Assembly: GCA_933207985.1 (NCBI GenBank)
Contig: OW240915.1
Coordinates: 120,510,680 to 120,574,679 of the forward strand
DNA length: 64,000 bases
Direction of reading: 5' to 3'
Source: Pelobates cultripes
Taxonomy: Eukaryota; Chordata; Amphibia; Anura; Pelobatidae
Position 1 is the stretch's first letter, and each line of letters begins with the position of its first letter. Made by a program: the position numbers and the translations under genes. Shown in pieces: positions 1-10,369 of the stretch. The notes under the pieces were generated by a model, which searched no databases, was not told the origin of the DNA, and saw only the letters and a list, made by a program, of their open reading frames with translations.

Positions 1-682
1 GACTTCCAGGAAATTCCTGAACCCCTGAACTGGTCTGGGTGATTTTTGGATATGTTGGTCACCCAAATCGGGACTATAACTTTTGTGGTTTTTTTTTTAT
101 AACTTTTGTGGGGGGGTTGTGTGTTTTAAGGTATTTTATGGGGTTTGTAAACATTTTAATTTTTTCTGTGCTTGGAAATAATTGGATTAGATTAGTACAG
201 TTCCTGATCCAATTATCTCCCAGGCACAGAGGAGGGATTAACTGATTTTGTATGGGAGTGTCCTAGACCTGAGAGCCAATGTAATTATAATATGTTTTTA
301 CTGTAGTCTACTCTCATGGGGCCAGTTGTGGCTACCATTAAGAGGGATATTTGTTTACCCTTCATGAAGTCTAGGCTCATGTTTGGGGGATTGGAGAACT
401 ATATTCACTCTGGGGATTGCTATATCACTATACTCCCCTGGGTATAATCACTAGCTCTTATAAGAGGTGTTCCTGCTATACTCTCTGGAGTAGGAGAGGT
501 TCACCCATTGGAAGCTGGATCCTGGTCTTGAGTCCAGGGTGGGTGGAGGATGGCGAGATCCCAACCAAACTGTGGCGGTTTGTGGTTTACAGTGGTTATG
601 GTGTTCCAATGCAGTGCTCACAAGTACTAGGAAGCAGCGATTGAGGGAGGTACCCGGCCGGAGTGACAGGTGGTCCGTCACA
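1..682 (+). repeat. LTR of a Ty3/gypsy-like element (LTR-D), left end outside window
   Basis: No protein is encoded. A reverse-complement relative lies at 42560-43260, and the final part (about 645-682) also matches the end of LTR-B near 54575-54606, including GAGGTACCC and a terminal ...CGTCACA. A U3-type hairpin with ATAATTGGATTA/GATCCAATTAT arms sits at about 177-225, followed by a CAGAGGAGGGATT block that recurs in the other LTR families here. These shared blocks and the CA end support an LTR. The family name is a local label. Confidence 0.5.
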
Positions 683-748
683 GTAAGCATAGCTAGAAAG
701 CATGCTTGGCAGAGGTACCAACTCGAGGTACCAGGCAGTCATTCACTT

Positions 749-766
749 TGGTAGCAGCGGTGGGAT
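749..766 (+). other. Candidate primer-binding site, tRNA-Leu type
   Basis: TGGTAGCAGCGGTGGGAT differs by one base from the complement of the 3' end of vertebrate tRNA-Leu (TAG/AAG), as I know that tRNA. It lies 66 bases after the CA end of LTR-D, farther than usual, so it belongs either to this element with an inserted spacer or to a different LTR ending near 745. Confidence 0.4.
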
Positions 767-2074
767 GGCTTCCTAGCAAGAGGGGAAGCATCTCTGGGAC
801 ACCGGTTTATCTTTTGGGGCCCTGGCAAGACGCTAGCATCCGTGCAGCATCCCTTTCTGGAGAGGGATTTGTGAGCAAGCTGCAGGATCTTGGCCCAGGA
901 GTCACTATACGAGGAGGAATTCCAGTGTAGACTGCAGGATCTTGGCCTAGTAGTATGGCCGTATTTCAGTGGAGTAGCAGCTGACCTGAAGAGATGGTAT
1001 ACAGCTAGATCTCTGGCATGAGGTGCTGGGGGCAACTCAAGTTCTGTGGAGATAGAGTTTTCCCAGTCCAGAACAGTGCAGACAGAGGCAAGTGGCGCTG
1101 AGAATACCTTTCCTGGGACAGCAGCCCCTGGCAGAGTGGGTAATGGACCTCCAGCACCTGGTCAGGATAAAACTGTGGCTAGACAAGGCATACCGGGCGT
1201 TACGATGGTACTCGGTGCAGAGGTGCCCTTGCATGACTACAATGGCCCTGGTCTGTTATGCAAGGCCTTGGTGGAGGATAGTGACTTTGACAGCACAGAG
1301 GAGTCTCGGTATTGGGACATACCAATAAATACCAATAAATGTATTTTGAATATATTTTTGGGATTATTTTATAAAAAAATTTGGCTCCCTGATCAACATA
1401 TATCCCAGGTGGGGATCATACCACAATAGTGCTTGCTCTAGTCCATGTGAGTAAGATACTAAGATACTAATTCTTTTGTATGTGCACAGTCACTTTAGTA
1501 TACATGTTGCACTACTGGATATTCGTATTCTTGTCTCCACATCCAATCCGATATACTGGCAAAGTCCACCATCACTACAGCTGAATATATACCCTGTGAC
1601 AGGGATTATACTGCCTATGCCACAAGCTCCTTAAGGAGTGTGCTAGCTAGCCTCCTGCCCAAAGACCATGGGGCCGTAACCGGAGACCCCGTTCGGGAAT
1701 TAACCTGCCCGGCCTCCCCAAGAGACTTCTCCTTGATTCCCCAAGTTCGGTACCCTCCCTCTCGCTCACTGGCGGTCATTCAGATTTATGAACTCTCTAA
1801 AGGGCTTCAGTGGTACTTAGCCGCGACTGCTATGGAAACCTTTTCGGCTATGTGACTTTGCAGTTCCAGGGCATCTTGACCCGGTGTGATGACCTCCTTG
1901 CTGGAGGTAAGGTGCCTGAGACTGTGTGGAATAATTGCTTCTTGAGAGCCAGGAGAAACACCATTTAATTTGTTCACAGGAGCCCAAAAAAGTTGACCGG
2001 CCAAAGCACTAATCGCTCTGGAACTCTTTTGTGCATGGAACATGTGTGCGGCCATGCCAAATTTTACCCCGCTG
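767..2074. other. No gene seen; decayed retroelement sequence
   Basis: All frames are stop-rich. 767-1330 may be the decayed start of a gypsy gag because it follows the primer site, but I recognise no motif. Around 1585-1800 there is another LTR-like stretch starting near TGTGACAGGGATTATAC and containing GTTCGGGA and GTTCGGTA motifs like those in the LTR families farther right. The rest is unassigned. Confidence 0.3.
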
Positions 2075-2942
2075 GCATTTGGTTCTTCAATTCCAACTCT
2101 CTCCTTGAGTCAGTCTGGCTTCTGCCCTCTTCACTCTACTGAGACTGCCCTTAATAAAGTCACTAATTACCTAATCACAGCTTAATCCAAAGGGCACTGC
2201 TCCATACTAATTATTTTTTACCTCTCTGCTGACTTTGACACTGTTGACCCATGTTCTCCTTCTCTAAACTCTTGAATCACTTGGTCTCTGTGATACTGTC
2301 CTCTCTGGTTTTCCTCCTATCTCTTCCAATGCTCATTCAGTGTCTCCTTTTCTATGATACCTCCTCCATTTCCATGTCCTTGGTCCCCTTCTATTTTCTT
2401 TTTATACTGCCTCTCTTGGCAAACGTATTACCTCATTTGGATTCCACTACCACCTGTACGCTGATGACACCCAAATATATCTCACCTCCCCAGAACTCTC
2501 CCCTGTCATTCTGCAACGTGTTACTGCTTGCTTTCAATCCCTGACCAGATGTCCTCCCGCTTCCTGAAACTCAATTTTTCTATAACTGAGCTCCTTGTCT
2601 TTCCTCCTCTTTCACTCTCACTTTAAGTTAGTGGTATCCACATAAGTCCATCCTTGCAAGTGCGCTGTCATGGCGTCATACTTGATTCTGTCCTCACCTT
2701 TGAGCCTCACATCCGGTATGTTGCCAAATCCTGTAGATTCCATCTTAAAAACATAACCCACATCCGCCCCTTTCTTACGCAAGATTAGCAAGGAGCTTGT
2801 CCACAGTACTTTCCCGCATGGATTATTGTAAGGGGACTAATTGGTCTTCACAAAAGCTGTATTGCCCCACTACAGTCTGTAATGAATGCTGCCTCCAGAC
2901 CAATTTCTTCTCTAGTCAGTCCTCTCACACCTCACCGCTCCT
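2075..2942 (+). mobile_element. L2-like LINE fragment (reverse transcriptase region)
   Basis: Broken plus-strand reading frames match the reverse-transcriptase domain of the L2-like LINE at 26365-27790 nearly phrase for phrase: the leader ending in STETAL, then the FSKL.NHLVSV region and later the PLTPHRS region. LINE reverse transcriptase copies its own RNA at a nicked target. This copy is 5' truncated, carries several frameshifts and ends exactly where the ERV LTR begins at 2943. No continuation of this copy is seen beyond the provirus at 14216. Confidence 0.7.
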
Positions 2943-3561
2943 TGTCTATCTACTCCTTCCAAATTGATTAATTAATGCATGCACGCTTTCCCTAGTAGTA
3001 ATTCACACCGGAGACAAAGTTTCTGATCAGTGAAAAACCAAGGAATGCTTTATTTCCCCGGAGTGGGGGCTCCTTCTTAAAGCAAAAATATGTCACAGTT
3101 TAAACATACAGTATACATTCAACAATTGGTTAACAGTCTAAGGGGTCTTGTCTAAACCCCCCCTACAGGATGTAGTGTCGTCATTACAGACTTCTCCCGC
3201 CTATATTCCAGCTCCTGGATACACGATGACAGGGGGAGTGAGTAGTTTCTTTCAGTTACTTAACAGTGATTCTCCATTTTGTTACACGTGGCATATAGCT
3301 GTTAACTGGCACAAAGGAAGTGGGGGAGGAGTTAGTAAAGGAAGCTGTTAACACAGGAATTTTTTGGTTACACGAGGCCTGCTCTGATGGGAAGGGGGAT
3401 GCTAGCAGGATGCGAGGAATTTACAGAGAGAAAATAGTGCCTGAACACATTGTAGGGGGGAGAGGGAATATTTACTCTAGCAGCCAGTTTTAACATAGTG
3501 AACACAGAATAAATAGACATTAGTAAATAGCCATTTTATTTTAATTCATCTGTCCATAACA
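2943..3561 (-). repeat. ERV 3' LTR
   Basis: Starts TG and ends CA in either orientation and is about 98.5% identical to 13597-14215. A minus-strand AATAAA polyadenylation signal lies at 3049-3054. Relative to the 5' LTR it lacks the last 30 bases of U5: the plus-strand sequence left of 2943 is L2 LINE sequence, not the 13567-13596 block. It abuts a polypurine tract at 3562-3571, which fixes the orientation. Confidence 0.93.
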
Positions 3562-3571
3562 GTCCCCCCTT
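3562..3571 (-). other. ERV polypurine tract
   Basis: Minus-strand AAGGGGGGAC lies immediately before the TG of the 3' LTR. This is the expected position and composition for the plus-strand DNA primer in reverse transcription. Confidence 0.85.
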
Positions 3572-3732
3572 AAAATGGCAATTTTACTAGAAACTACTAT
3601 CTCTCACTCTTGCACATCTGTCTGAACAGGCCTCGAACACTTCACTGCGTGGGTAACCCGTAGCAGCTTGTCCACTACTTCTTCCCGCGACAGACTTCTG
3701 CCCGTAGAGACAGACGCTATCCCTGAATGTCC

Positions 3733-5640
3733 TTAAGAGGAAGTAGCTGTTGATTTAGTGCGGTGGGACTGTAAGGGTGTATGTGGTGTATCACGGTCTA
3801 TGTCGTCAATCTCTTGGTGAAGGAAGGTCGGGGTGGTCTGGTTGATTGTCTGATCAACTGTCTTTTGTAGGCATTTCTTAAGACAGGGTAACACACAACA
3901 AACAAGAAGAGCGAGGATGATTATCATTATTAAAATGGCAACACCTATTTGGGCCAGAGCACCTTGCCATCCAGTCATCCATCCAAACCATCTTTCCCAT
4001 GGATCTGTGGCCCCAGAATTCCTTTTCAGTTCATTGGACAAACTCTTTAACGTTTCTATTGCCAACGTTACCTTACCATTAGGGCCTGTATTATCTGGAA
4101 TATAGGTACAGCATGTCATGGTGTCTGGGAGTATTTTACATACTCCCCCTTTCTCCGCCAGGATCATGTCTAAGGCCATTCTATTCTGGAAGGTCATCTG
4201 GGAAGTAGCTTGTAATTGTTCCGCCAAACCTTGGAGGGCATCTCTTGTATAATTTACAAAACGTTGTTGGTTACAATAGATGTAATTGATCCAATTTAAA
4301 TTTTTATTGGCCGTGATGATTGGGAAAATAGATTCGAACCCTGCGGACACTTCATCTCTTGCTTGAAACTCATTCGGCACCCCCCTTGGCACTCCTATGG
4401 CATCTATATAAATATGGGGATCAAAACTGCCTTTTACAGGAGTATCTCTCTTTATTCTAGAGTATTGGTGTGACGTACCTGGGGTATCTTGGTGTCCGTC
4501 AGAGATTATGTGTATAGGCATAATTACCTTAGCTAGGGCACATTCTCCCCACCATACGCCTTCCAATCTGGTTCTAATCTGCATATCCCCACAAATCCAA
4601 TATATGTCTCCAAGGGATCTTATTTGTTGCTGGATTAGGGCGGGTGGAATTGGGCTATATGTGGCACAGTACTTACCAGTGAAATTACCAAAGAATTGGC
4701 CTACCCCATCATATATACCATAACAAGTGTAATTACCTGGGTATATGGTGATACCTTTATCTGGCTTAACATCTTTAAGGATAATTGGGTATTCCTTTGT
4801 CCATGATTCACATTCCGTCTGGTCAATTTTAAGTATAGTATAGAGACTTAGGAAACACATCTCTATCTCCGGAGGTATGTTCAAAGGGACAGTACCTAAG
4901 TGAGGCCTCGCTCCTCCACAGACATAGCAGTTAGATCTGTTGTGTTTGTTAGCGTTATATTTCATCCACTCAAGCCATAAGTTAGTGTCAGAGAAACCCG
5001 TCTCTACAGCCATAGTGTCCTCATACATGGGGTTAGCTATAGCTATCATCTCTTTTAGAGTTTTGATATGTGGCTTAAAAGGATTAATAGTCATGTGCGT
5101 GGCACCTACCCATTCAGGTGAGTCATACATGTCCCGTAAGTAAAAGGTCCCCTGTTTATTGTATGAACCTCCTCCCTTCCAGTACATTCCCATTACATAT
5201 TGCCCAGCATCTCCAGGACTGGGATGTTCTATGTTTAAAGCTAGTTTCATAGGTGTCGCCCCCCCTGGTTTCCTGAACGTCATTCTTTTCAGTAAGGACT
5301 CCCCATTTGTATATAATCTGTCTAAGGCACTTTGTGGTCTATAGCCCCAAGCTGGCCCTGTATTCCAACCTGCTGCCTTCCATGAGCTACACTCATATCC
5401 CCAGTAGTCATCAGTCACACATATGTATGGGTCCTTAATGTTAGGTATGTCTTTGTACACTGTTGACAACAATGCTGGTGGAAATGTACAATTTACAATA
5501 TCACAATAATCAAATGCAAATGTGGCTACCCGTGTACTAGAGGAATTGTACCAAAATGTATAAACATGATTGTCTTTGGTTATAGCGACTTGTTGGGCCT
5601 TTATCAGACCTAGCAGCAAGAACAAATACACAAAATTCAT
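3733..5640 (-). CDS. env: ERV envelope glycoprotein, open reading frame
   Basis: 634 codons are open from an ATG that overlaps the integrase stop as ATGA. An upstream ATG at 5703 lies inside integrase and is less likely. Residues 1-16 form a hydrophobic signal peptide. Surface-subunit features include a CYVC box (Cys238-Cys241), comparable to the CxxC of gammaretroviral-type SU, and many N-glycosylation sequons. A furin-type RIKR site at 395-398 would release a 236-residue transmembrane subunit. That subunit holds a heptad-rich region, a C-X8-CC motif (Cys501, Cys510-511) after an FQNRMALD block resembling the gamma-type immunosuppressive region, a membrane anchor near 565-588 and a Cys-rich cytoplasmic start. 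The X8 spacing is longer than the usual gamma X6. It is the only full-length open gene in the provirus. Whether it is expressed or folds is unknown. Confidence 0.9.
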   Translation of the reverse strand: MNFVYLFLLLGLIKAQQVAITKDNHVYTFWYNSSSTRVATFAFDYCDIVNCTFPPALLSTVYKDIPNIKDPYICVTDDYWGYECSSWKAAGWNTGPAWGYRPQSALDRLYTNGESLLKRMTFRKPGGATPMKLALNIEHPSPGDAGQYVMGMYWKGGGSYNKQGTFYLRDMYDSPEWVGATHMTINPFKPHIKTLKEMIAIANPMYEDTMAVETGFSDTNLWLEWMKYNANKHNRSNCYVCGGARPHLGTVPLNIPPEIEMCFLSLYTILKIDQTECESWTKEYPIILKDVKPDKGITIYPGNYTCYGIYDGVGQFFGNFTGKYCATYSPIPPALIQQQIRSLGDIYWICGDMQIRTRLEGVWWGECALAKVIMPIHIISDGHQDTPGTSHQYSRIKRDTPVKGSFDPHIYIDAIGVPRGVPNEFQARDEVSAGFESIFPIITANKNLNWINYIYCNQQRFVNYTRDALQGLAEQLQATSQMTFQNRMALDMILAEKGGVCKILPDTMTCCTYIPDNTGPNGKVTLAIETLKSLSNELKRNSGATDPWERWFGWMTGWQGALAQIGVAILIMIIILALLVCCVLPCLKKCLQKTVDQTINQTTPTFLHQEIDDIDRDTPHTPLQSHRTKSTATSS

Positions 5641-6848
5641 GCTATAACAGGATATGCTTCCTCTGGAGCTGGGACTTTCTTGCAATGTGAAGCGTGTATC
5701 CAAGTGTTCTTTCCGGCCAATTTAACTGAGGTAGTCGTGGTTAGAAGGACTTGGAACGGACCATCATATCTGGGTTCAAGGGTATGTTTTCTCAGGAACT
5801 TCTTAACCAGAACCCGATCACCAGGGAGCAACTTGTGTGTGCCTGTATCAGACTCTGGATCTGGAATGGAAGAAAACACTTGGGCATGTATCTTGTTTAA
5901 AACTTGGGAAAGAGCAGTCACATAATTAACCATAGTATCTGATTGCAGTTGGAGTTGTTGAGGAAAGTAACAACCTAACCTAGGGGCTGAACCGAACAAA
6001 ATCTCATAAGGAGACTGGTTAAACTTCCCTCTTGGTGTGTACCTAACACTAAACAGAGCTATGGGGAGACTCTCTGGCCAGGGCAGGTTAGTTTCTTGGG
6101 CCATCTTAAGCATTCTGGCTTTTAAGGTTGCATTCATGCGTTCTACCTTACCACTACTTTGTGGGTGATAGGGTGTGTGGAATGCAAGGGTCACCCCCAG
6201 TGCTGCCCAGACTTCCTTAGTCACTAGTGCTGTAAAAGCCGGGCCCTGGTCACTTTCAATCACTTCAGGAACTCCATATCTACAGACAATTTCAGTAAGC
6301 AACCGCTTGGCAGTGGTCTTGGCGGTAATATTAGTAACCAGGAAAGCTTCTGGCCATCCTGAGAACATGTCCACCATAACTAGGGCATATTCGTACAGGC
6401 CACTCTTTGGCATCTGAATGTGGTCAATTTGGACTCTCTGGAATGGGTAGTGTGGCTTCGCCAGGTGTTTGGGGAAAACTTTCTCCAATTTTCCCGGATT
6501 GCACTTGGCACAGATAGCACAAGACTTACAGTAGGTTTTAGTCAGAGTGGTAATACCTGGTGCTTCGAAATATTTAGCAATTAAAGAGTTCATGAGGGTC
6601 TTAGACAAGTGCGCTGCTCCGTGGGCCCACTGAACCACAGCCGGATACATACATTTAGGTAGACTAAATTTGAGATTGCTAGTATATACTCCATCCCGCA
6701 AGGTCGCTCCTCTCTGTTTCCAGCTTTGCTTTTCTTCAGGACTTACAGCTGCTTGCTGTTCTTTCAAAAACTTGAGGTCCGTAGGAAAGGTTTGCATGGG
6801 AAAAATAGGAATTTCCTCACTGGACACTCTTCTGTCCACTTCCCTTGA
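5637..6848 (-). pseudogene. pol: ERV pol: integrase segment
   Basis: Catalyses insertion of viral DNA. The segment is open for about 400 codons but is cut from RNase H by an in-frame TAA at 6849-6851. The N-terminal zinc motif is HX3H, about 27 residues, then CX2C. The catalytic core has Asp in QIDHIQM, Asp in ESDQGPAF and Glu in GKVERM, with exactly 35 residues between the last two (DD35E). The C-terminal domain ends with a DGPFQVLL (GPF-type) motif and WIHASHCK, typical of gamma/epsilon-like integrases. All catalytic residues are present, so only the upstream stop disables it as part of pol. The stop overlaps the env start. Confidence 0.9.
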
Positions 6849-7526
6849 TTAACATGCAGCATCTTTGGCGGCTTGGTCAGCTTTATGATTGCCACATGTT
6901 TCTACCGAATTCCGTCTACCATGGGCTTTTACTTTCAGTATGGCCACTTCTTCAGGAAGGAGTAAAGCATCCATCAATTCCTTGATAGCTGTACCATGTT
7001 TAACTGGTGTACCGGTTGCTGTCAGAAAACCTCTTGTTTTCCATATTAATCCAAAATCGTGTGCTACGCCCAGGGCATATCTTGAATCGGTGTAAATATT
7101 AACATGTTTCCCTTCAAACATTTGGCATGCTACAGTGAGGGCTTTTAGTTCAGCTTCTTGAGCAGACATAGACGGGGGAACTGGGGATGCTTGAAGTACC
7201 TGATCTACTGTGGTTACTGCAAATCCAGTGTGGTATCTTCCTTGTTCATCCACAAATCTGGAGCCATCCACAAACAGTGTGCAGTCAGGATCTGGCAAAG
7301 CCGTTTCATGTACTGTAGGAAGATGGGCTGTTTCCATCTTCATCTGTTCAAAACAGTCATGGGGAACATCTGGGTCAGGATCTATGGGAGGGGCATCTTC
7401 ACATATTTCTGTGTGATATTGTGGGTAACCAGTAGTCTTACTGTTCGTTTGGTAACACCTTCTGTGGAGAGTTGGTCTTGATCTGTTGCACTCCATGCTT
7501 TGGCTAATGGACCAAGTTCCTTCCAT
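6849..7526 (-). pseudogene. pol: ERV pol: RNase H segment
   Basis: RNase H degrades the RNA of the RNA:DNA hybrid. The fold is recognisable from the catalytic Asp in TLFVDGSR, Glu in AQEAELKAL, Asp in IYTDSRYAL and a final Asp in NHKADQAAK. The frame is the same as integrase but terminates at TAA 6849-6851. Upstream, the first about 50 codons are not RNase H; the pol sense frame there is one frame over (7382-7681), so a frameshift lies near 7380-7400, just before the PHDCFEQMK linker. Confidence 0.88.
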
Positions 7527-7681
7527 GAGATATTTGGAGATTTAGTAATAGAGACATGAGGAACTGCCATCTCCCAATGGTGGTACATATGAGTCACTTC
7601 TGTGGGTAATTGAACTAAAACTACAGTGTTACCTTTTGTATCACAGTATATGTCTGTCAAAGTGAGACGTACTTCAATCAA
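7382..7681 (-). pseudogene. ERV pol: extra segment between connection and RNase H
   Basis: About 100 codons reading MIEVRLTLTDIYCDTKGN... sit between the connection domain, which carries the usual NPATLLPLP motif near 7835-7860, and the PHDC linker that in gammaretroviral pol follows that motif almost directly. I do not recognise a domain; features are a MYHHWEMAVPHVS stretch and a mixed alpha/beta composition. One stop (about 7706) separates it from the connection domain. It could be a lineage-specific insertion in pol or captured sequence. Confidence 0.55.
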
Positions 7682-7705
7682 TTGAGGGTCAGGCCCCAGA
7701 ACGTG

Positions 7706-8212
7706 TCAGAACCACAAAGTACAATGCCATAGAGGAGATGGCTGTTCATCGTGTGGTACTGTGGGCATATGGACATCCAGATCAAGGAAGGCATCAGATT
7801 CTATGTTCAGACTGTACCAATACTGTGGTACTCCCCCCTTGGGAAGTGGCAGAAGAGTGGCAGGATTCAAAGTGTAACATCGCTGTAAGGAGACATTATC
7901 GGGTAACATTAAAGTTGTTTGGAGACGAAGATGCCTTTGATTAGAGAGATGTTTAGGTTGAACTTGATTCAGTATCGCAGAAAGATCATGGGGAGCGAGA
8001 ATGGTTAGCTTGTGACCAAGGATTATGTCACACGTCTTGTCCAGTAGAGCACTTGCTGCAAATACAGCCCGAAGACAGGGGGGTCCTCCCCTGGCCACAG
8101 GATCCAACTGACAGGAGTAATACCCTATTGGACGTTGACGAGACCCATGAGACTGAGTGAGAACACCAGATGCATGACCCATTTTTTCATAGACGAAGAG
8201 CTTGAAGGGCTT
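7706..8212 (-). pseudogene. pol: ERV pol: reverse transcriptase connection domain
   Basis: Reads in the same frame as the RT palm segment but is separated by an in-frame TAG at 8213-8215. Recognisable parts are MGHASGVLTQSHGS, IGYYSCQLDPVARG with PPCLRAV, LTILAPHDLSAIL, and NPATLLPLP, the usual series of the gammaretroviral-type connection/tether region. The final about 40 codons after NPATLLPLP belong to the extra segment described at 7382-7681. Confidence 0.85.
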
Positions 8213-9366
8213 CTAGTAATTGGGAAGGCCCAGAGCAGGAGCAGTAACAACAGCACGTCGTAATGCGAAGAAGCTGGTAAGGGCTTCAGGAGATAAAGCA
8301 AATGGTTCAGTTTTGAGGGCATCGTAGAGTGGTTGTATCAGTGTAGAGGCTTCAGGAATCCAGGCTCTACAGTAAGAGATAAGACCCAGGAAGGCATGGA
8401 GGGACTTGTGAGCCGATGGAGGGCAGAGTGATGTAATACACCGCACTCTGTCTCTAGTAAGGTGCCGGGTGCCATGAGAAAGACAATGCCCCAAAAATAT
8501 TACTGAGGGTCTGCACCACTGCAACTTCTTCTTAGATGCTTTACAACCTTGGGCGGCCAGGAAACAGAGGAAATCTTCAGAGGCACATTCTGCAGTCGGG
8601 AGATCGTCAGCACAGAGAAGGAGATCGTCCACGTATTGCAGGAGGACCACGTCAGTGTGAGATTTCTGCCATGGTTCCAGGATGTATGCCATGGCTCTTG
8701 CAAACTGGCTTGGGGAATTTTGCGCTCCCTGGGGCATGACTGTCCAGGTATATTGTTGGCGGTCATGGGTAAATGCAAACAGGTATTGACAAGAGGGATG
8801 CAAAGGCACGCTGAAGAAGTCATTGGCCAAATCCACCACCATGAAGAATTTAGCTGAAGGAGGGACCTGGGATAGAAGAGTATGAGGATTTGGAACAATG
8901 GGAGTTTCCAAGACGGTAACATCATTGACTGCTCTGAGGTCTTGAACCATCCTGTATTGTCCTGTTCGCTCTTTTTCTTAACTGGAAACAAAGGAGTGTT
9001 ACAAGACGACACACATTTAATCAGAGCACCCGCAGCCAGCAGAGTTTCAACCTGTTTGGAGATAGAGAGGGCCTGAGCAGGTGTCAATGGATATTGTGGT
9101 CTTCTGGGCGGACTTGCTCCTTGGAGCAACTGCACAAATATCGGAGGGACTTTAAGTCGTCCAATATCATCGGGACCAGTAGACCACAGTTGCACAGTAA
9201 CTCTGTCAAGCGCACTTGGGGAATTGTCTGGGACCCTTGCATTCCCATGGGGTGACTCCATGTGGAGTAGGAGGGGTAAAGAACAAAGGGCTGAGGTATC
9301 TTCACTGGAGAGAGGGGTCAATAACTGAACCTTGCCATCTGGAGTAAAGGAGATGGAGGCCTGCAA
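8213..9366 (-). pseudogene. pol: ERV pol: reverse transcriptase, split over two frames
   Basis: RNA-dependent DNA polymerase. The N-terminal part (about 9366-8950) contains PPRRPQYPLTPAQALSI, CNTPLFPVKKK and an LLAAGALIKC block; the sense then moves one frame over for 8950-8213. That second part shows MVQDLRAVND, the catalytic Asp in FMVVDLANDFFSVPL, VMPQGAQNSPSQFA, the active-site box LLQYVDDLLLCA (YVDD) and the FLGH and SYCRAWIPEAS motifs of the thumb. The frameshift near 8950 and the TAG at 8213-8215 inactivate it. The YVDD box is intact. Confidence 0.92.
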
Positions 9367-9649
9367 GAGCGTCCTCTTGTCCTCTTAATTTGTTGGGAGC
9401 TGATGTCCTGTCCCGCTTGCAGGCCTCCATCCCCTTTACTACAAAACGAGTAAGGAGATCTGGGAAAGTACCCACCCATAAGGGCTTAGTTAATGGGTTA
9501 CTATGAGGGGTACCATCTACACCTATACAGGAAACTTCTATATCAGAGAGAAAGGAAGCGTCAGGCAGGTCACATGCTCTAAGTACGCTACGGGCTGCGC
9601 CTGTGTCAACTAAGAAGGTGGTTGGGCAGCCTTCCACGGGTAGGACCAC
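9302..9649 (-). pseudogene. pro: ERV aspartic protease
   Basis: Retroviral protease that cleaves Gag-Pol. The active-site motif FLVDTGAARSVL lies near the N-terminus, with a flap-like region following (IGVDGTPHSNPL). The frame differs from the gag zinc-knuckle frame (9606-10316), which it overlaps, and from the RT N-terminal frame at 9366, so either a programmed shift or a mutation separates them. The conserved ALGLPD-type end is not seen; the last about 30 codons past LRGQEDALAG read into the overlapping RT frame. Confidence 0.85.
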
Positions 9650-10316
9650 TGTAGCTAGGGGCCCCCTTTATCCCCTGTATATACTGCCATGACAGGGGCA
9701 TTGGACACAGGTTTGCCTGTTGGACAAGATCAAGATGAGACTGGTCTGGACCAGGGTATGTACGTGTAGGTGTAGTTGAGTAGTATGGTTGTTGAGCATG
9801 CTGTGCATGGCGTCGGTGTCTAGGCATAGGACGAATAGAGGGCAGATAATTGGCTGAGGCTAGGTCATTTGGATAATAAGTAGCATAGTTAGCATAATTG
9901 GAACCATGTATCGGATAACCTAGCGCTTGGGCAGGAGGATAACCGGCCACAGGATACGGTGGCCGTAGAGCCTGTGTGCACTGCTGAGGTGCTGGAAAAC
10001 CTGGACAATCCTTCTTAAAATGATCTAGTTGCTTACAGCGAAAACAAGTTTGAACTTGTGGTCTTGGGACCTGAGCCATGAAAGGGCCCAGTGGTGTGGT
10101 AACAGGGAACCCAACAGGGGCAGGTGTAATTGCAGGGTTATTTAATGAAAACATTAAAGGAGTGGATTTCTTGTGCTGGGGCAATTGGATCGACTCCAGG
10201 CCTTTAGCGACCAGGAGGAGAGTATCCAGGGGGATTATCCTGAACTCGGGGCAGGACAGGACCAGGCCTTTCCTTATAGGTTCTTTAAGGCCTGCAACGA
10301 AAACGGCTGATAGCAT
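9606..10316 (-). pseudogene. gag: ERV gag: C-terminal capsid and nucleocapsid
   Basis: Structural polyprotein segment. AGLKEPIRKGL near the start fits the end of capsid. One CCHC zinc knuckle, CFRCKQLDHFKKDC (C-X2-C-X4-H-X4-C), marks nucleocapsid. It is followed by a Pro/Tyr/Ala-rich tail with repeated YP motifs. A single knuckle is usual for gamma/epsilon-like viruses. The frame is offset from the upstream capsid segment; the likely break is a nine-T run near 10405. Confidence 0.9.
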
Positions 10317-10369
10317 CTGGGTGTGGGCCTTATTACATGTATTGAAACCCAGATCGGAAAAGGTTTGAG

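Noticed and set aside
3148..3351. 67-residue ORF on the strand opposite the ERV, identical to 13802-14005
   Set aside because: It lies within the LTRs and is identical because the LTRs are recent copies; no start context or known motif.
8500..8949. C-terminal half of the long minus ORF at 8500-9366
   Set aside because: After the frameshift near 8950 it runs out of frame over the true RT palm segment, so it is not protein sequence.
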